This document shows, one piece after another, positions 45,086 through 53,487 of a stretch of DNA of 64,000 bases. Made by a program: the position numbers and the translations under genes. The notes under the pieces are model-generated. The model worked only from the letters and a program-made list of their open reading frames with translations, did no database searches and was not told the origin of the DNA. The DNA comes from Bacteroidales bacterium (GTDB lineage: Bacteria > Bacteroidota > Bacteroidia > Bacteroidales > Marinilabiliaceae), in the NCBI GenBank assembly GCA_015061285.1, contig SUWW01000006.1:124001-188000 (forward strand). Direction: 5' to 3'. Each line of letters begins with the position of its first letter. Position 1 is the first letter of the stretch.

Positions 45086-47053
45086 TTATGCATCGATATT
45101 TGCATACGTAGCATTCTCTTCGATGAATGCACGTCGCGGCTCAACCTCTTCGCCCATAAGCATAGTGAATATGCGATCGGCTTCAACAGCATCGTCAATT
45201 TTTACTTGACGCATTGTGCGACGTTGAGGATCCATTGTTGTGGCGAACAATTGGTCTGGGTTCATCTCACCAAGACCTTTGTAGCGCTGAACGTGTACCG
45301 AATCTTCGGAGCCAGAGCCGTAAGTAGCAATGAATTTTATGCGCTGCTCATCGTTCCAGCAATATTGCTCCACTTTGCCTTTCTTGCAGAGGTAGAGCGG
45401 CGGAGTAGCTATGTATACATGTCCTTCGTTTATCAACTCGCGCATATAGCGGAAGAAGAATGTGAGGATAAGTGTAGCGATGTGCGAACCATCGACATCG
45501 GCATCGGTCATGATGATAACCTTGTGGTAGCGAAGTCGCGAGATGTTAAGTGTCTTATCCTCGTTCACCGTCACGCCAAGGGCTGTGTAGATGTTCTTAA
45601 TTTCTTCGCTCTCGAATGGTTTTGCCCAGTGAACTTTTTCTACATTCAAAATTTTACCACGCAATGGCAATATAGCCTGATAGTTACGGTCGCGACCGCT
45701 CTTAGCTGAACCACCTGCCGAATCACCCTCGACGAGGAAAAGCTCGCATTTCGATGGGTCTTTGTCGGAGCAGTCGGCCAATTTGCCTGGTAGACCGCTA
45801 CCACGCATTGGACTCTTGCGTAGTACGCTTTCTCGTGCGGCACGTGCGGCGTTACGTGCTGTAGCAGCCAACACTACTTTGTCTACTATGGCGCTTGCTT
45901 GCGCAGGGTGCTCTTCGAGGTATGCTTCGAAAACTTCGCTTACTGCATCGGCAACGGCTTTGTCGGCCTCTTGGTTGCCAAGTTTCGTCTTGGTCTGTCC
46001 CTCAAACTGAGGCTCCATAACCTTAACAGAAACTACGGCAGTCAAACCTTCGCGGAAGTCTTCTGCATTGATGTCGATTTTCTGTTTCTCGAGTTTGTCG
46101 AATTTTTTGTTCTTCTCGCCCCAAGCCTTAAGCGTGCGTGTCAAACCACGACGAAAGCCTGTGAGGTGCGTACCACCTTCAATAGTGTTGATATTGTTTA
46201 CGTAGCTCGAAACACGTTCGCTATAACCAGTGTTGTAGAGAACGGCAATCTCGATAGGAATATCGCCTTTGTTGCTATTTATGGTGATAATGTCGTCAAT
46301 GAGCTTTTCGTTGCCTGCGTTGAGGTATTCTACAAATTCAGCAAGACCTTTTTCGCTATAGAAACGCTCTGTCTTGGTGCCAACCTCGATGCCATCGATG
46401 TCGTGCGTGCGCTCATCGCTAAGGACTATCTCTATGCCTTTGTTCAAAAAGGCCAACTCTCTCATGCGGTTTGCCAAGATGTTGTATTTGTAGTCCGTTG
46501 TCGAGAATATTGAACCGTCGGGCTTGAATGTTACTGATGTACCAGTAGTGGTGGCTGTGCCAATTTCGCGAACAGGATAAAGAGGCTTGCCAAGTTCATA
46601 CTCTTGCTCGTAGAGCTTACCATCGCGACGAACGTTCACTTTCAAGTGGGTCGAAAGTGCGTTTACGCACGAAACGCCCACACCGTGCAAACCACCAGAA
46701 ACTTTGTATGAATTTTTATCGAATTTACCACCTGCGTGAAGCACGGTAAGCACAACTTCGAGTGCCGAGCGATGCTCTTTGGGGTGCATATCTACTGGAA
46801 TACCACGACCGTTGTCTTCTACGGTAATCGAGTTGTCGGCATTTATGGTTACTTTGATATTTGTGCAATATCCTGCTAACGCTTCATCTATAGAGTTATC
46901 TACTACTTCGTATACTAAGTGATGTAAACCGCGTTCGCCAACGTCACCAATGTACATCGCTGGACGTTTGCGTACAGCTTCAAGACCTTCAAGAACTACA
47001 ATGTTTTCGCCTGTGTATTCTTCTTTGGGCTGTTGATTTTGTTCTTCGCTCAT
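45086..47053 (-). CDS. gyrB: DNA gyrase subunit B
   Basis: 655-residue ATPase subunit of gyrase, which adds negative supercoils. The GHKL ATPase has EVVDNSIDEALAGY (~50), EDNGRGIPVDMHPKE and GGLHGVGVSCVNALS. The TOPRIM domain has LFLVEGDSAGGSAKSGRD and MTDADVDGSH. It lacks the ~165-residue insertion of enterobacterial GyrB and is full length for Bacteroidota. Monocistronic, with promoter box 50 bp upstream and a terminator. Confidence 0.97.
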   Translation of the reverse strand: MSEEQNQQPKEEYTGENIVVLEGLEAVRKRPAMYIGDVGERGLHHLVYEVVDNSIDEALAGYCTNIKVTINADNSITVEDNGRGIPVDMHPKEHRSALEVVLTVLHAGGKFDKNSYKVSGGLHGVGVSCVNALSTHLKVNVRRDGKLYEQEYELGKPLYPVREIGTATTTGTSVTFKPDGSIFSTTDYKYNILANRMRELAFLNKGIEIVLSDERTHDIDGIEVGTKTERFYSEKGLAEFVEYLNAGNEKLIDDIITINSNKGDIPIEIAVLYNTGYSERVSSYVNNINTIEGGTHLTGFRRGLTRTLKAWGEKNKKFDKLEKQKIDINAEDFREGLTAVVSVKVMEPQFEGQTKTKLGNQEADKAVADAVSEVFEAYLEEHPAQASAIVDKVVLAATARNAARAARESVLRKSPMRGSGLPGKLADCSDKDPSKCELFLVEGDSAGGSAKSGRDRNYQAILPLRGKILNVEKVHWAKPFESEEIKNIYTALGVTVNEDKTLNISRLRYHKVIIMTDADVDGSHIATLILTFFFRYMRELINEGHVYIATPPLYLCKKGKVEQYCWNDEQRIKFIATYGSGSEDSVHVQRYKGLGEMNPDQLFATTMDPQRRTMRQVKIDDAVEADRIFTMLMGEEVEPRRAFIEENATYANIDA

Positions 47054-47102
47054 TATTATCTGTAATATTATTTATGCAGTGTCGTTTTTCGACAAACAGA
47101 CG

Positions 47103-47110
47103 CAAATATA
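47103..47110 (-). promoter_or_regulatory. -7 box of gyrB promoter
   Basis: TATATTTG on the minus strand, about 50 bp upstream of the gyrB ATG. Confidence 0.5.
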
Positions 47111-47221
47111 ACATTTTGCCGCTTACAATCTCGTTTTTTTGATGCTAAAAATCAAGAGTGTAAGCGGCTTGTAACTATTTGTGTGACAAACTGTTGTGTT
47201 TGTTGTGTGAAACTTTTTTGT

Positions 47222-48628
47222 TTATCGTAGGCGTAGGCTAACAACCGACTCTACGTGGTGCGTATGTGGAAACATATCTACTGGCCGATATGCTACCACT
47301 TTGTAGTATTTGTCGAGCATCTGTAAGTCGCGTGCTTGGGTGGCACTGTTGCAACTGACGTATATCAGTTTGGGTGCCGATACTTTTATGAGTGTCTCTA
47401 CAACATCGGGGTGCATACCTGCGCGTGGGGGGTCCACAATGACTACGTCGGGCTTGCCGTACTGGCTGATAAAGTCGAGTTTTAGCACATCTTTCATGTC
47501 GCCAGCGAAAAATTCGGTATTGTTTATATCGTTAATCTGCGAATTGACTTTTGCATCTTCTATCGCCTCTGGTACGTATTCAATACCGACAACTTTTTTG
47601 CATCGGCGTGCTACGAAATTTGCTATGGTGCCTGTGCCTGTGTATAGGTCGTATACAACATCATTGATACCCAAATCGGCAAATTCGCGCACTTGTTTGT
47701 ATAGTTCGCATGCTTGCAGCGAGTTGGTTTGGTAAAACGATTTTGGACCTATTTTGAAGTGTATGCCTTCCATCTCCTCCATTATGTAGTCTTGTCCCGA
47801 ATGAAGTAGAATGGTTTGGTCGGTGAGCGAATCGTTCACTTTGGTATTTATGGCATACATAAGTGACGTGATTTGTGGGAAGGCGGCTTTCAAGTCGTCG
47901 AGAAGTTGATTTATGGTTGCTTTGTTGTCTTCGCCGAATGCTACAATCACCATGATGTCTCCCGTGGAAGCAGTGCGAATGACGAGTGTGCGCAACATGC
48001 CTTGCTGAGCACGAAGGTCGTAGAATGTTACGCCGTTTTTCAGTGCGTAGTCGCGAATCCAGTTGCGGATTTCGTTTGAAGGCGATTGCTGCAAGTGACA
48101 GTCGTCGATGTCGACAACTTTGTCGAATAAACCAGGAATGTGAAATCCAACGCCATTGCGCTCTATGGCATCGCTATTTTTTATCTCCTCTTCGGTCAAC
48201 CAACGACGATTTGAGAATGTGTATTCCAACTTGTTGCGATAGTATTCTCTGTTGGCTGATGCTAAAATAGGCAGTGGCTTTGGAAGTTCAATTTTGCCAA
48301 GTCGCTTGAGGTTTTGTGTCACTTCGCGCTCTTTGTAGAAAAGTTGCTTTTCGTAAGGCAATGTTTGCCATTTGCAGCCGCCACAAGTGCCGAAATATTT
48401 ACACATTGGCGCAACTCGATCTTCCGAGTATTTATGGAAATTTATGGCGTTGCCCTCCATGAAGCTGCTTCGCTTGCGAGTTATTTGTATATCTACAATG
48501 TCGCCCGGCACAGCGCCGTTCACAAATACAACTTTATCGTCGATGCGGCATAAGGCTTTGCCTTCAGCTGCCACGTCGGTTATCTCTATGCCTACGAGAA
48601 CCGGTTTGTCTTTTTTGTTACGTCCCAA
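47222..48628 (-). CDS. rlmD: 23S rRNA (uracil-5-)-methyltransferase, RlmD/RumA family
   Basis: 468 residues. An N-terminal TRAM domain (ITDVAAEGKALCRIDDKVVF) is followed by a 4Fe-4S ligand set CKYFGTCGGC with a further Cys upstream. The AdoMet site has YDLYTGTGTIANFVA and the catalytic part FYQTNSLQACELY, DPPRAGMHPDV and YVSCNSATQARDL. It methylates U1939-type or U747 positions; the exact nucleotide is not decidable. Starts at ATG 48628. Confidence 0.92.
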   Translation of the reverse strand: MGRNKKDKPVLVGIEITDVAAEGKALCRIDDKVVFVNGAVPGDIVDIQITRKRSSFMEGNAINFHKYSEDRVAPMCKYFGTCGGCKWQTLPYEKQLFYKEREVTQNLKRLGKIELPKPLPILASANREYYRNKLEYTFSNRRWLTEEEIKNSDAIERNGVGFHIPGLFDKVVDIDDCHLQQSPSNEIRNWIRDYALKNGVTFYDLRAQQGMLRTLVIRTASTGDIMVIVAFGEDNKATINQLLDDLKAAFPQITSLMYAINTKVNDSLTDQTILLHSGQDYIMEEMEGIHFKIGPKSFYQTNSLQACELYKQVREFADLGINDVVYDLYTGTGTIANFVARRCKKVVGIEYVPEAIEDAKVNSQINDINNTEFFAGDMKDVLKLDFISQYGKPDVVIVDPPRAGMHPDVVETLIKVSAPKLIYVSCNSATQARDLQMLDKYYKVVAYRPVDMFPHTHHVESVVSLRLR

Positions 48629-48650
48629 TGTCTTAGTTTTTTAGGCTATT

Positions 48651-49406
48651 CTAATAATATGATATTTCGCGGGTTGCAATCTCTTTGGCTATGCCATCGA
48701 TATATGTAATACGCTTGGTCCAATTGTTATGCGAGTCGAATTCGTATTCGTATTTTATGGTCTTCCGGTCACCGTTTTGCTTGGTATGGGCTTTCGTTGG
48801 ATGTCCTTTTTTGCTAATTGAGTATGATGTCTCAATGGTTTGGTCGGACGATCCAATGGTTGTCTTCTGTATCAGACGCCCATTTTTATCGTATGTATAT
48901 CGTTCTGTGGCCATCTCGCCATCGTGAAATCGCTCTTTTGCTTCAACCCATTTATCGCCACGTTTTATGTTTGTTGTACTTATAGTTACGGCTATGGCAT
49001 CTGTGAGACGCATGAATGTGCAAATGCCAAGCGAATCGCAATCGTAGAGTGTCTGTAGTGTGCGTGTGTCGTTGGCATCGTATGTGGTCGATACGTATAT
49101 TTTATTGTCGCGATACTGGTATATTGTTAATGATAGCAATTGCCCTTGTTCGTCGGTGATGCGTTCTCGGTCGATCTCTCCATTCTGAAAGTAATAGCGA
49201 GTTGAGGCACTGATGAACGAGCCTTTTTCTGCTATGTGTCGGCTGTAGTCGGCTTCGTATGTTATGGTGTTTACATATTTTACATCATCGAATAGTTGAT
49301 CCACTTGTCTACTATTCATTCCTGCCAAGCAGATTCCCGGACGTTGCGCAAATAGTAGAACGGACGACTGCAAGAGAGTTATGAGGAAGATAATTCTGCG
49401 AAACAT
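48651..49406 (-). CDS. exported protein with YD/RHS-like repeats, unknown function
   Basis: About 251 residues. The open frame runs back through the tRNA gene, so the real start must be one of the Met codons at 49418, 49409 or 49406. I take 49406 (MFRRIIFLITLLQSSVLLFAQ, signal peptide). The rest is beta-hairpin rich with YYFQNGEIDRERITDEQGQL, RYTYDKNGRLIQKTTI and YEYEFDSHNNWTKRITYI, reminiscent of YD/RHS repeats. It lies just downstream of tRNA-Thr on the same strand, 25 bp beyond its terminator. Function not recognised. Confidence 0.65.
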   Translation of the reverse strand: MFRRIIFLITLLQSSVLLFAQRPGICLAGMNSRQVDQLFDDVKYVNTITYEADYSRHIAEKGSFISASTRYYFQNGEIDRERITDEQGQLLSLTIYQYRDNKIYVSTTYDANDTRTLQTLYDCDSLGICTFMRLTDAIAVTISTTNIKRGDKWVEAKERFHDGEMATERYTYDKNGRLIQKTTIGSSDQTIETSYSISKKGHPTKAHTKQNGDRKTIKYEYEFDSHNNWTKRITYIDGIAKEIATREISYY

Positions 49407-49430
49407 CATAAATATCATTTGTATAATATG

Positions 49431-49463
49431 AAAAAAGCGCCTCACCTCATTGATGCGACGCTT
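49431..49463 (-). terminator. terminator of tRNA-Thr
   Basis: On the minus strand AAGCGTCGCATC pairs (with G-U and one mismatch) with GGTGAGGCGCTT, followed by TTTT. Confidence 0.7.
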
Positions 49464-49475
49464 CTTTGACTTTTG

Positions 49476-49548
<73 letters not shown>

Positions 49549-49559
49549 GAAAACCGGTG

Positions 49560-49589
49560 CAAAAGTAAGACTATTTCCGTTTCAGTCAA
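49560..49589 (-). promoter_or_regulatory. tRNA-Thr promoter (TTG-N19-TACTTTTG)
   Basis: On the minus strand TTG (49587-49589) and TACTTTTG (49560-49567) are exactly 19 bp apart, an excellent Bacteroidales promoter about 12 bp before the tRNA 5' end. Confidence 0.75.
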
Positions 49590-49658
49590 TAGCAGCGATG
49601 AAAAAATATTGAAGAGCGTGAAAATCGTCGTTCTGTTCGATGGCCTACCCGTTCAAAG

Positions 49659-49702
49659 GGATTTGCAATCCACTAACTGATGAGTTTGCGGATTTCAAAT
49701 CC
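49659..49702. repeat. paired GGATTT-AATCC palindromes
   Basis: GGATTTGCAATCC (49659-49671) and GGATTTCAAATCC (49690-49702), both followed by ACT, 18 bp apart. They lie in the 234-bp gap between tRNA-Thr and the ATPase gene. Palindromes of this kind recur in Bacteroidota intergenic DNA. Confidence 0.6.
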
Positions 49703-49782
49703 ACTTGAATGGAGTGTTGTTGTTATAAAAGCCTTTTAGTAAGTGCTAAATATTTACGGCTCCTTTATTTCTAATCAGAATG

Positions 49783-50967
49783 TCAGAAAACGCTCTTCAA
49801 ATCCATTGTCAAAAACTCTTCGGCTGAGATGCCGCCATCGCCAACTATTATCGTGTTCTGCGGCTTGAACATTTCGCGGAATTTGTTCAATCCCTTTGTG
49901 CTGCTTTCCGAGTTGCTTTTCACTTCTATTGCCACTATCGAGTTCTTTTTCCGTAAGACGAAGTCTACTTCGTCGTTGCGTTCGCGCCAATAGTACACTT
50001 CGTAGCGATGCACGAATGCCTGACTCACCAAATAGGCTCCAATGCCCGATTCGAAAATGTGTCCCCATTCTTGTCTATTCACTATCGCTTGCTCGAAACT
50101 CAGCGGACAGTAAAGCGTCTTCAGAGCGTTGTTGTGCACTTGCAGTTTCGGAATGCTTGCCTTGCGCCGCGCCATATCTATGCTGTATTTCTGCAATCCG
50201 CACAAAATGCCGCTGCCCGACAATAGGTTAAGATAGTTGGTCAGTGTCACAGTGTTGCCAGCATCGGTGAGCGAACCAAGCATCTTGTTGAGTGATATTA
50301 TCTGTCCCGAATAAGCCGCGCCAAGTTCGAACGTCTGTCGTAGCAATGCCGGCTTGCTTATTGGTGTGTCAATCAAGATGTCTCTATTTATAGTCGATTC
50401 TACAATGGATGATTGTATGTATTGCTGAAAACGGTCAGTGTCGTTAATTAGTTGGGCTGCACCAGGATAGCCGCCGTAGAATATGTATTGGTCGAGCGAT
50501 AAACCGAAGCAGTCGTGCATTTCTTTGTAGCTCCAATGGGTCATTCGTATCTCTTCGAAACGCCCTGCCAACGATTCCGAAAGACCTTTCTCCAACATCA
50601 CGCGGCTGCTACCAAGCAAAATCACTTTCAATTGGCGGTCGTTGAACGTGTCGGTGTCCCACTCTTTTTTTACTGCTTCGCTCCAGTTCTTTATTTTCTG
50701 TATTTCGTCTATAACAAGCAGAAACTCAGTGTAATTATTGCTGTCCATCAGCCTACGAGCAGCTGCCCAACAGTCGCTAATCCACGATGTGTTGGATACT
50801 GGTACGTTGTCGGCCGAATAGGATAAGTATGGCAATTGGGCGTCTTTTAGCACCTGTTTCACTGTGGTAGATTTCCCCACTTGACGAGGGCCCATAATTA
50901 CTTGAATGAACTTTCGAGGTTCATTTGTTCTACTTGCAATAGTTTGATATTCAGGTAATACGTACAT
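49783..50967 (-). CDS. AAA+ ATPase with DUF4143 domain
   Basis: 394 residues of the ATPase/DUF4143 family. Walker A GPRQVGKSTTV (~27-37), Walker B FLLVIDEIQKI (~82), then ILLGSSRVMLEKGLSESLAGR sensor region. The DUF4143 C-terminal half includes GHIFESGIGAYLV, WRERNDEVDFVL and IVAIEVKS, a PD-(D/E)xK-like segment. The role of these common, often mobile, Bacteroidota genes is unknown. GAGTA repeats and a perfect palindrome lie upstream (see 50968-51273). Confidence 0.88.
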   Translation of the reverse strand: MYVLPEYQTIASRTNEPRKFIQVIMGPRQVGKSTTVKQVLKDAQLPYLSYSADNVPVSNTSWISDCWAAARRLMDSNNYTEFLLVIDEIQKIKNWSEAVKKEWDTDTFNDRQLKVILLGSSRVMLEKGLSESLAGRFEEIRMTHWSYKEMHDCFGLSLDQYIFYGGYPGAAQLINDTDRFQQYIQSSIVESTINRDILIDTPISKPALLRQTFELGAAYSGQIISLNKMLGSLTDAGNTVTLTNYLNLLSGSGILCGLQKYSIDMARRKASIPKLQVHNNALKTLYCPLSFEQAIVNRQEWGHIFESGIGAYLVSQAFVHRYEVYYWRERNDEVDFVLRKKNSIVAIEVKSNSESSTKGLNKFREMFKPQNTIIVGDGGISAEEFLTMDLKSVF

Positions 50968-51273
50968 ATACTTACGTTTTATTTTGTTCTATGAGTAATA
51001 ATGCTTATTCCACTGAGTAATTCGTTGCTCGCAAATATAATATACTTATTGTTAGTTAGTTATATGTATGTTGTAATTATTATTTATTCGCTGAGTAAAA
51101 ATACTCATAGCACAGAGTAAAATGTAAATAGTGTGTGTAGTGTGTTTATTTTCAATGGTATATATGTATGTAAGCATTGAGTAAAAGAACTTTTGATTCC
51201 ATAATTATGTACAAAACGAAACCGACTACCCATATTTAGTATGAGTAGTCGGCTATGTATGTATTAGATATTT
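50968..51273 (-). promoter_or_regulatory. AT-rich regulatory region of the DUF4143 ATPase, GAGTA repeats and palindrome
   Basis: A 306-bp gap with a -7 box TATATTTG on minus (51033-51040), a perfect palindrome TGAGTA-AAAA-TACTCA (51092-51107), and further GAGTAA copies at 50994, 51016, 51115 and 51179. The repeated GAGTA half-sites on both sides of the promoter suggest an operator for a dimeric regulator. No regulator gene is adjacent. The galM terminator lies at 51222-51252. Confidence 0.5.
51222..51252 (-). terminator. galM terminator
   Basis: CCGACTAC and GTAGTCGG (8 bp, plus CAT/ATG inner pairs) form a hairpin downstream of galM. The T-run is broken. Confidence 0.6.
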
Positions 51274-52449
51274 TTATTTCTCTACGTCAAACTTGTAAAC
51301 ACATACGTGGTTGTATGTTTCGCCTGGACGAAGAATTGTTGATGGGAAGTTGTCGTGGTTAGGCGAATCAGGGAAGTGCTGAGTTTCGAGGCAGAGTGCA
51401 GAGCGATATGGATACTTAACGCCAGTCTTGCCAGTTTGTGTTGAGTTCATGAAGTTGCCTGCATAGAACTGAATGCCTGGTTCGGTGGTGTAAACGGTCA
51501 TTACGCGGCCGCTCTGAGGATCGAATACGCGAGCTGCTTTGCGAAGTCCGCAAGAATCGGGTTCAGAAGAGAGCACCCAGTTGTGGTCGTAGCCACCAGC
51601 GAGCTTGAGTTGTTCGTGTTCACCTTTGATGCCTTCGCCAATAACGGTTGCGTTGCGCAGGTCGAAAGGAGTGCCTTCAACGGGCATCAACTCGCCAGTC
51701 GGGATGAGATTTTTGTCGACAGGAGTGATGTTGTCGGCATAAATTTCGATTTGCTCGTCGCAGATGGTAGAGTCGCCTTCGCCAGCGAGGTTGAAGAACG
51801 AGTGGTGTGTAAGGTTAACCACGGTTGGTTTGTCGGTGGTAGCCTCGTAAACGAGTTTGAGCGCGCCGCAGTTGGTGAGTTTGTAAGTAAGTTTCATGTC
51901 GAGGTTGCCAGGGAAGCCCATCTCGCCGTCAGCAGATTTGTATGTGAACTCGATTGTCTGATCGTCTATTTTGTTTGCCTTGAACATAACGCTGAAGAAG
52001 CCCTTTGAACCACCGTGCAAAGTGCGGTTAATCTCGTTTACTTCTGTTTGATATTCAACGCCATCGATAGAGAATTTGCCTGCTGCAATGCGGTTGCCAT
52101 AACGGCCGATGGTTGCACCGAAGAATGGCTCTCCTTTGCCAGCTTTGTTGTCGCAAGCGGCATATTCGGCAGCCGTAGCGTAACCGCAAACAACATCAGC
52201 AAAGTCGCCATTGCGATCTGGTGTGTAGAGGGTTACGAGTTTAGCTCCGAGGTTGGTGAACTGAGCTACCATACCAGTAGAATCGTTGCGAAGAGTGTAG
52301 AGACGAACGGTGTCGCCATCGACAACAGCAGTACCGAAAGACTTGCAGCATAGACCGAGATGCTTTTGACAGCTCTCTTCTTTTGCAGGCTGAGCGCAAG
52401 CTACGAGAAGTGCAGCCATTGCGCCAAGAGTTAGATTTTGAAATTTCAT
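51274..52449 (-). CDS. galM: aldose 1-epimerase, exported lipoprotein
   Basis: 391 residues. A signal peptide with lipobox LLVAC (Cys ~18), so it is probably membrane-anchored in the periplasm as other Bacteroidales mutarotases are. It interconverts alpha and beta anomers of aldoses. Motifs: GNRIAAGKFSIDG, NLTHHSFFNLAGEGDS (catalytic His region, ~215), PFDLR and LETQHFPDSPNH (catalytic Glu, ~365). Monocistronic with a terminator. Confidence 0.93.
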   Translation of the reverse strand: MKFQNLTLGAMAALLVACAQPAKEESCQKHLGLCCKSFGTAVVDGDTVRLYTLRNDSTGMVAQFTNLGAKLVTLYTPDRNGDFADVVCGYATAAEYAACDNKAGKGEPFFGATIGRYGNRIAAGKFSIDGVEYQTEVNEINRTLHGGSKGFFSVMFKANKIDDQTIEFTYKSADGEMGFPGNLDMKLTYKLTNCGALKLVYEATTDKPTVVNLTHHSFFNLAGEGDSTICDEQIEIYADNITPVDKNLIPTGELMPVEGTPFDLRNATVIGEGIKGEHEQLKLAGGYDHNWVLSSEPDSCGLRKAARVFDPQSGRVMTVYTTEPGIQFYAGNFMNSTQTGKTGVKYPYRSALCLETQHFPDSPNHDNFPSTILRPGETYNHVCVYKFDVEK

Positions 52450-52790
52450 TGTTATGTTAATGTTTTATATTGGTTCTGGTTATCCACTGAAAAGCATAGG
52501 AAAATGCTTAGCTGGGGAAAACGTGTAAATTTACATAATTTTAGTTAATTGTTAATTGCTCGTAACGGAAAAGGAGTAGAATTGGATCGTAATGGTGGAT
52601 ATTTTTACTTCTATAGGGCAACAAACGAAATATACAAACAAGCGTATTACTAACGCTTGAAATTAGTTCGATATGATTAGGTAGAAAACGCACCGAAGTA
52701 AGTAATTGTTCTATGGGCGTTGCGATGTAACGCACAACCACTTCGTTTTTCTTGGCTGTCATGGATTGATTCTTTGATTAGATATGAATA
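52450..52790. other. non-coding gap upstream of galM and RNA A
   Basis: About 340 bp without a credible gene. A small hairpin AAGCAT/ATGCTT lies at 52492-52509. An open frame of 73 codons (52541-52762, minus) has no family features. The region probably holds the galM promoter (TAAATTTA on minus near 52530). Confidence 0.4.
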
Positions 52791-52791
52791 C

Positions 52792-52799
52792 TATATTTG
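52792..52799 (+). promoter_or_regulatory. -7 box of candidate RNA A
   Basis: TATATTTG, followed by CATTG as in the other two candidate RNAs. TTTG lies at 52773-52776, spacing 15 bp (short of the usual 19). Confidence 0.45.
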
Positions 52800-52802
52800 C
52801 AT

Positions 52803-52862
52803 TGTCACAATGACATTATTAACGGGTGAGTCGAGGCGGTTTGGCTTCGCTCCCGTTTTTTT
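52803..52862 (+). ncRNA. candidate small RNA A (~60 nt)
   Basis: A promoter box at 52792 and a terminator hairpin at 52821-52862 define a short unit. It starts with a small hairpin (TGTCA/TGACA, 52804-52816) and ends in an AACGG...CCGTT stem. The stem is capped by CGAGGC/GCTTCG and followed by seven T. Positions 52830-52850 (21 nt, GTCGAGGCGG...) are repeated exactly, in the same RNA sense, in candidate RNA B at 53654-53674. It could also be an attenuator for the truncated frame that follows. Confidence 0.55.
52821..52862 (+). terminator. rho-independent terminator of RNA A
   Basis: AACGG / GAG / CGAGGC on the left pair with GCTTCG / CTC / CCGTT on the right, with small bulges and a 6-nt loop, then TTTTTTT. 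Confidence 0.7.
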
Positions 52863-52961
52863 ATTGATGACCTCGACCGACTCAGCGACGAGGAGTGGGC
52901 GGCGCGCTTCAAAGAGCTTGAATGGATAAGACGCGAAGAGGCGAAAGGGAATAGGAGTTGA
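52863..52961 (+). pseudogene. 5'-truncated small gene remnant
   Basis: An open frame immediately after terminator A codes for a protein-like tail with DDLDRLSDEEWAARF and ending KGNRS, then TGA. It resembles the C-terminus of small acidic/basic Bacteroidales peptides, but there is no ATG, GTG or TTG between the preceding in-frame stop (52827) and this text. It is probably a gene whose start was replaced by the RNA A unit. An unusual ATT start cannot be excluded. Confidence 0.45.
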
Positions 52962-52964
52962 AAA

Positions 52965-53129
52965 TTAGCAACCGCCATCGCAACCGCCGTCAAAAGCGTT
53001 GCCACTGTCGTTAGCGTTGCAGCCATCGTTATTGTCAGGTAAATATCCACCGCCAGGTCGACAATTATTCTTTATGCGACCGGTGAAGATGCCCCATGCC
53101 ATTATAAGTGTCAGTATTGCAGATAGCAT
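52965..53129 (-). CDS. small membrane protein with Gly/Cys-rich tail (54 aa)
   Basis: 54 residues from ATG 53129. The hydrophobic N-terminus is SAILTLIMAWGIF. A short basic stretch (GRIKNN) follows, then a Gly/Asn/Asp-rich tail with four Cys (NNCRPGGGYLPDNNDGC, and CDGGC at the very end). Third of three tandem tiny genes on this strand, each preceded by the same ~25-bp element (here 53140-53166). Not recognised. Confidence 0.55.
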   Translation of the reverse strand: MLSAILTLIMAWGIFTGRIKNNCRPGGGYLPDNNDGCNANDSGNAFDGGCDGGC

Positions 53130-53139
53130 AGTCGTAAAT

Positions 53140-53166
53140 ATTAACGTTTTGCAAAGTATACGTATG
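53140..53166 (-). repeat. upstream element copy 1 of tiny-gene array
   Basis: ATTAACGTTTTGCAAAGTAT then ACGTATG (plus-strand reading). Two ACGT-centred palindromes (AACGTT, TACGTA) 16 bp apart. It sits 10 bp upstream of the 54-aa gene. Confidence 0.65.
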
Positions 53167-53170
53167 GAGA

Positions 53171-53308
53171 CTACTGCTCGTTACGCTTCTTATTCTCTTC
53201 GCCGCGCGAACCGTAATCGTCCATCCAATGGTGTGGCTTGTCTTTTATACCATAGCGAAGTGTATGGTAGTATAAGTACAATATGAATAAGCCTGCTAAA
53301 AGTTCCAT
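53171..53308 (-). CDS. small membrane protein, paralogue 2 (45 aa)
   Basis: 45 residues from ATG 53308: a hydrophobic start ELLAGLFILYLYYHTL, then a charged tail HHWMDDYGSRGEENKKRNEQ. The tail is nearly identical to that of the 42-aa gene upstream (53348-53476), so the pair arose by duplication. Second of the tandem array; its own copy of the upstream element is at 53318-53343. Confidence 0.65.
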   Translation of the reverse strand: MELLAGLFILYLYYHTLRYGIKDKPHHWMDDYGSRGEENKKRNEQ

Positions 53309-53317
53309 AGCCTAATT

Positions 53318-53343
53318 ATTAACGTTTTACAATTATACGTATG
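53318..53343 (-). repeat. upstream element copy 2 of tiny-gene array
   Basis: ATTAACGTTTTACAATTATA then CGTATG (plus-strand reading). The AACGTT and TACGTA centres are 15 bp apart. It lies 9 bp upstream of the 45-aa gene. Confidence 0.65.
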
Positions 53344-53347
53344 TCAG

Positions 53348-53476
53348 TTACTGCTTATTGCGCTTTTTGTTCTCTTCGCCGCGCGCTCTGTAGTCGTCCA
53401 TCCAGTGGTGGGTGGGGTTTTTCCATCCGCCGCGTAGCAGATAAACAAAGAATATAATAGTGAGTATCGAAGTCAT
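53348..53476 (-). CDS. small membrane protein, paralogue 1 (42 aa)
   Basis: 42 residues from ATG 53476: hydrophobic TSILTIIFFVYLL, basic GGWK, then HHWMDDYRARGEENKKRNKQ. First gene of the array in the reading direction. A hydrophobic N-terminus plus a short charged tail recalls type I toxin peptides and other small inner-membrane proteins, but homology to neither is claimed. The upstream element is at 53488-53512. Confidence 0.65.
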   Translation of the reverse strand: MTSILTIIFFVYLLRGGWKNPTHHWMDDYRARGEENKKRNKQ

Positions 53477-53487
53477 ACCGGTTAGTA

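Noticed and set aside
52541-52762. 73-codon frame upstream of galM (minus strand)
   Set aside because: No signal peptide, domain or neighbour support; its start codon lies close to the RNA A promoter and the composition is low-complexity at the end.
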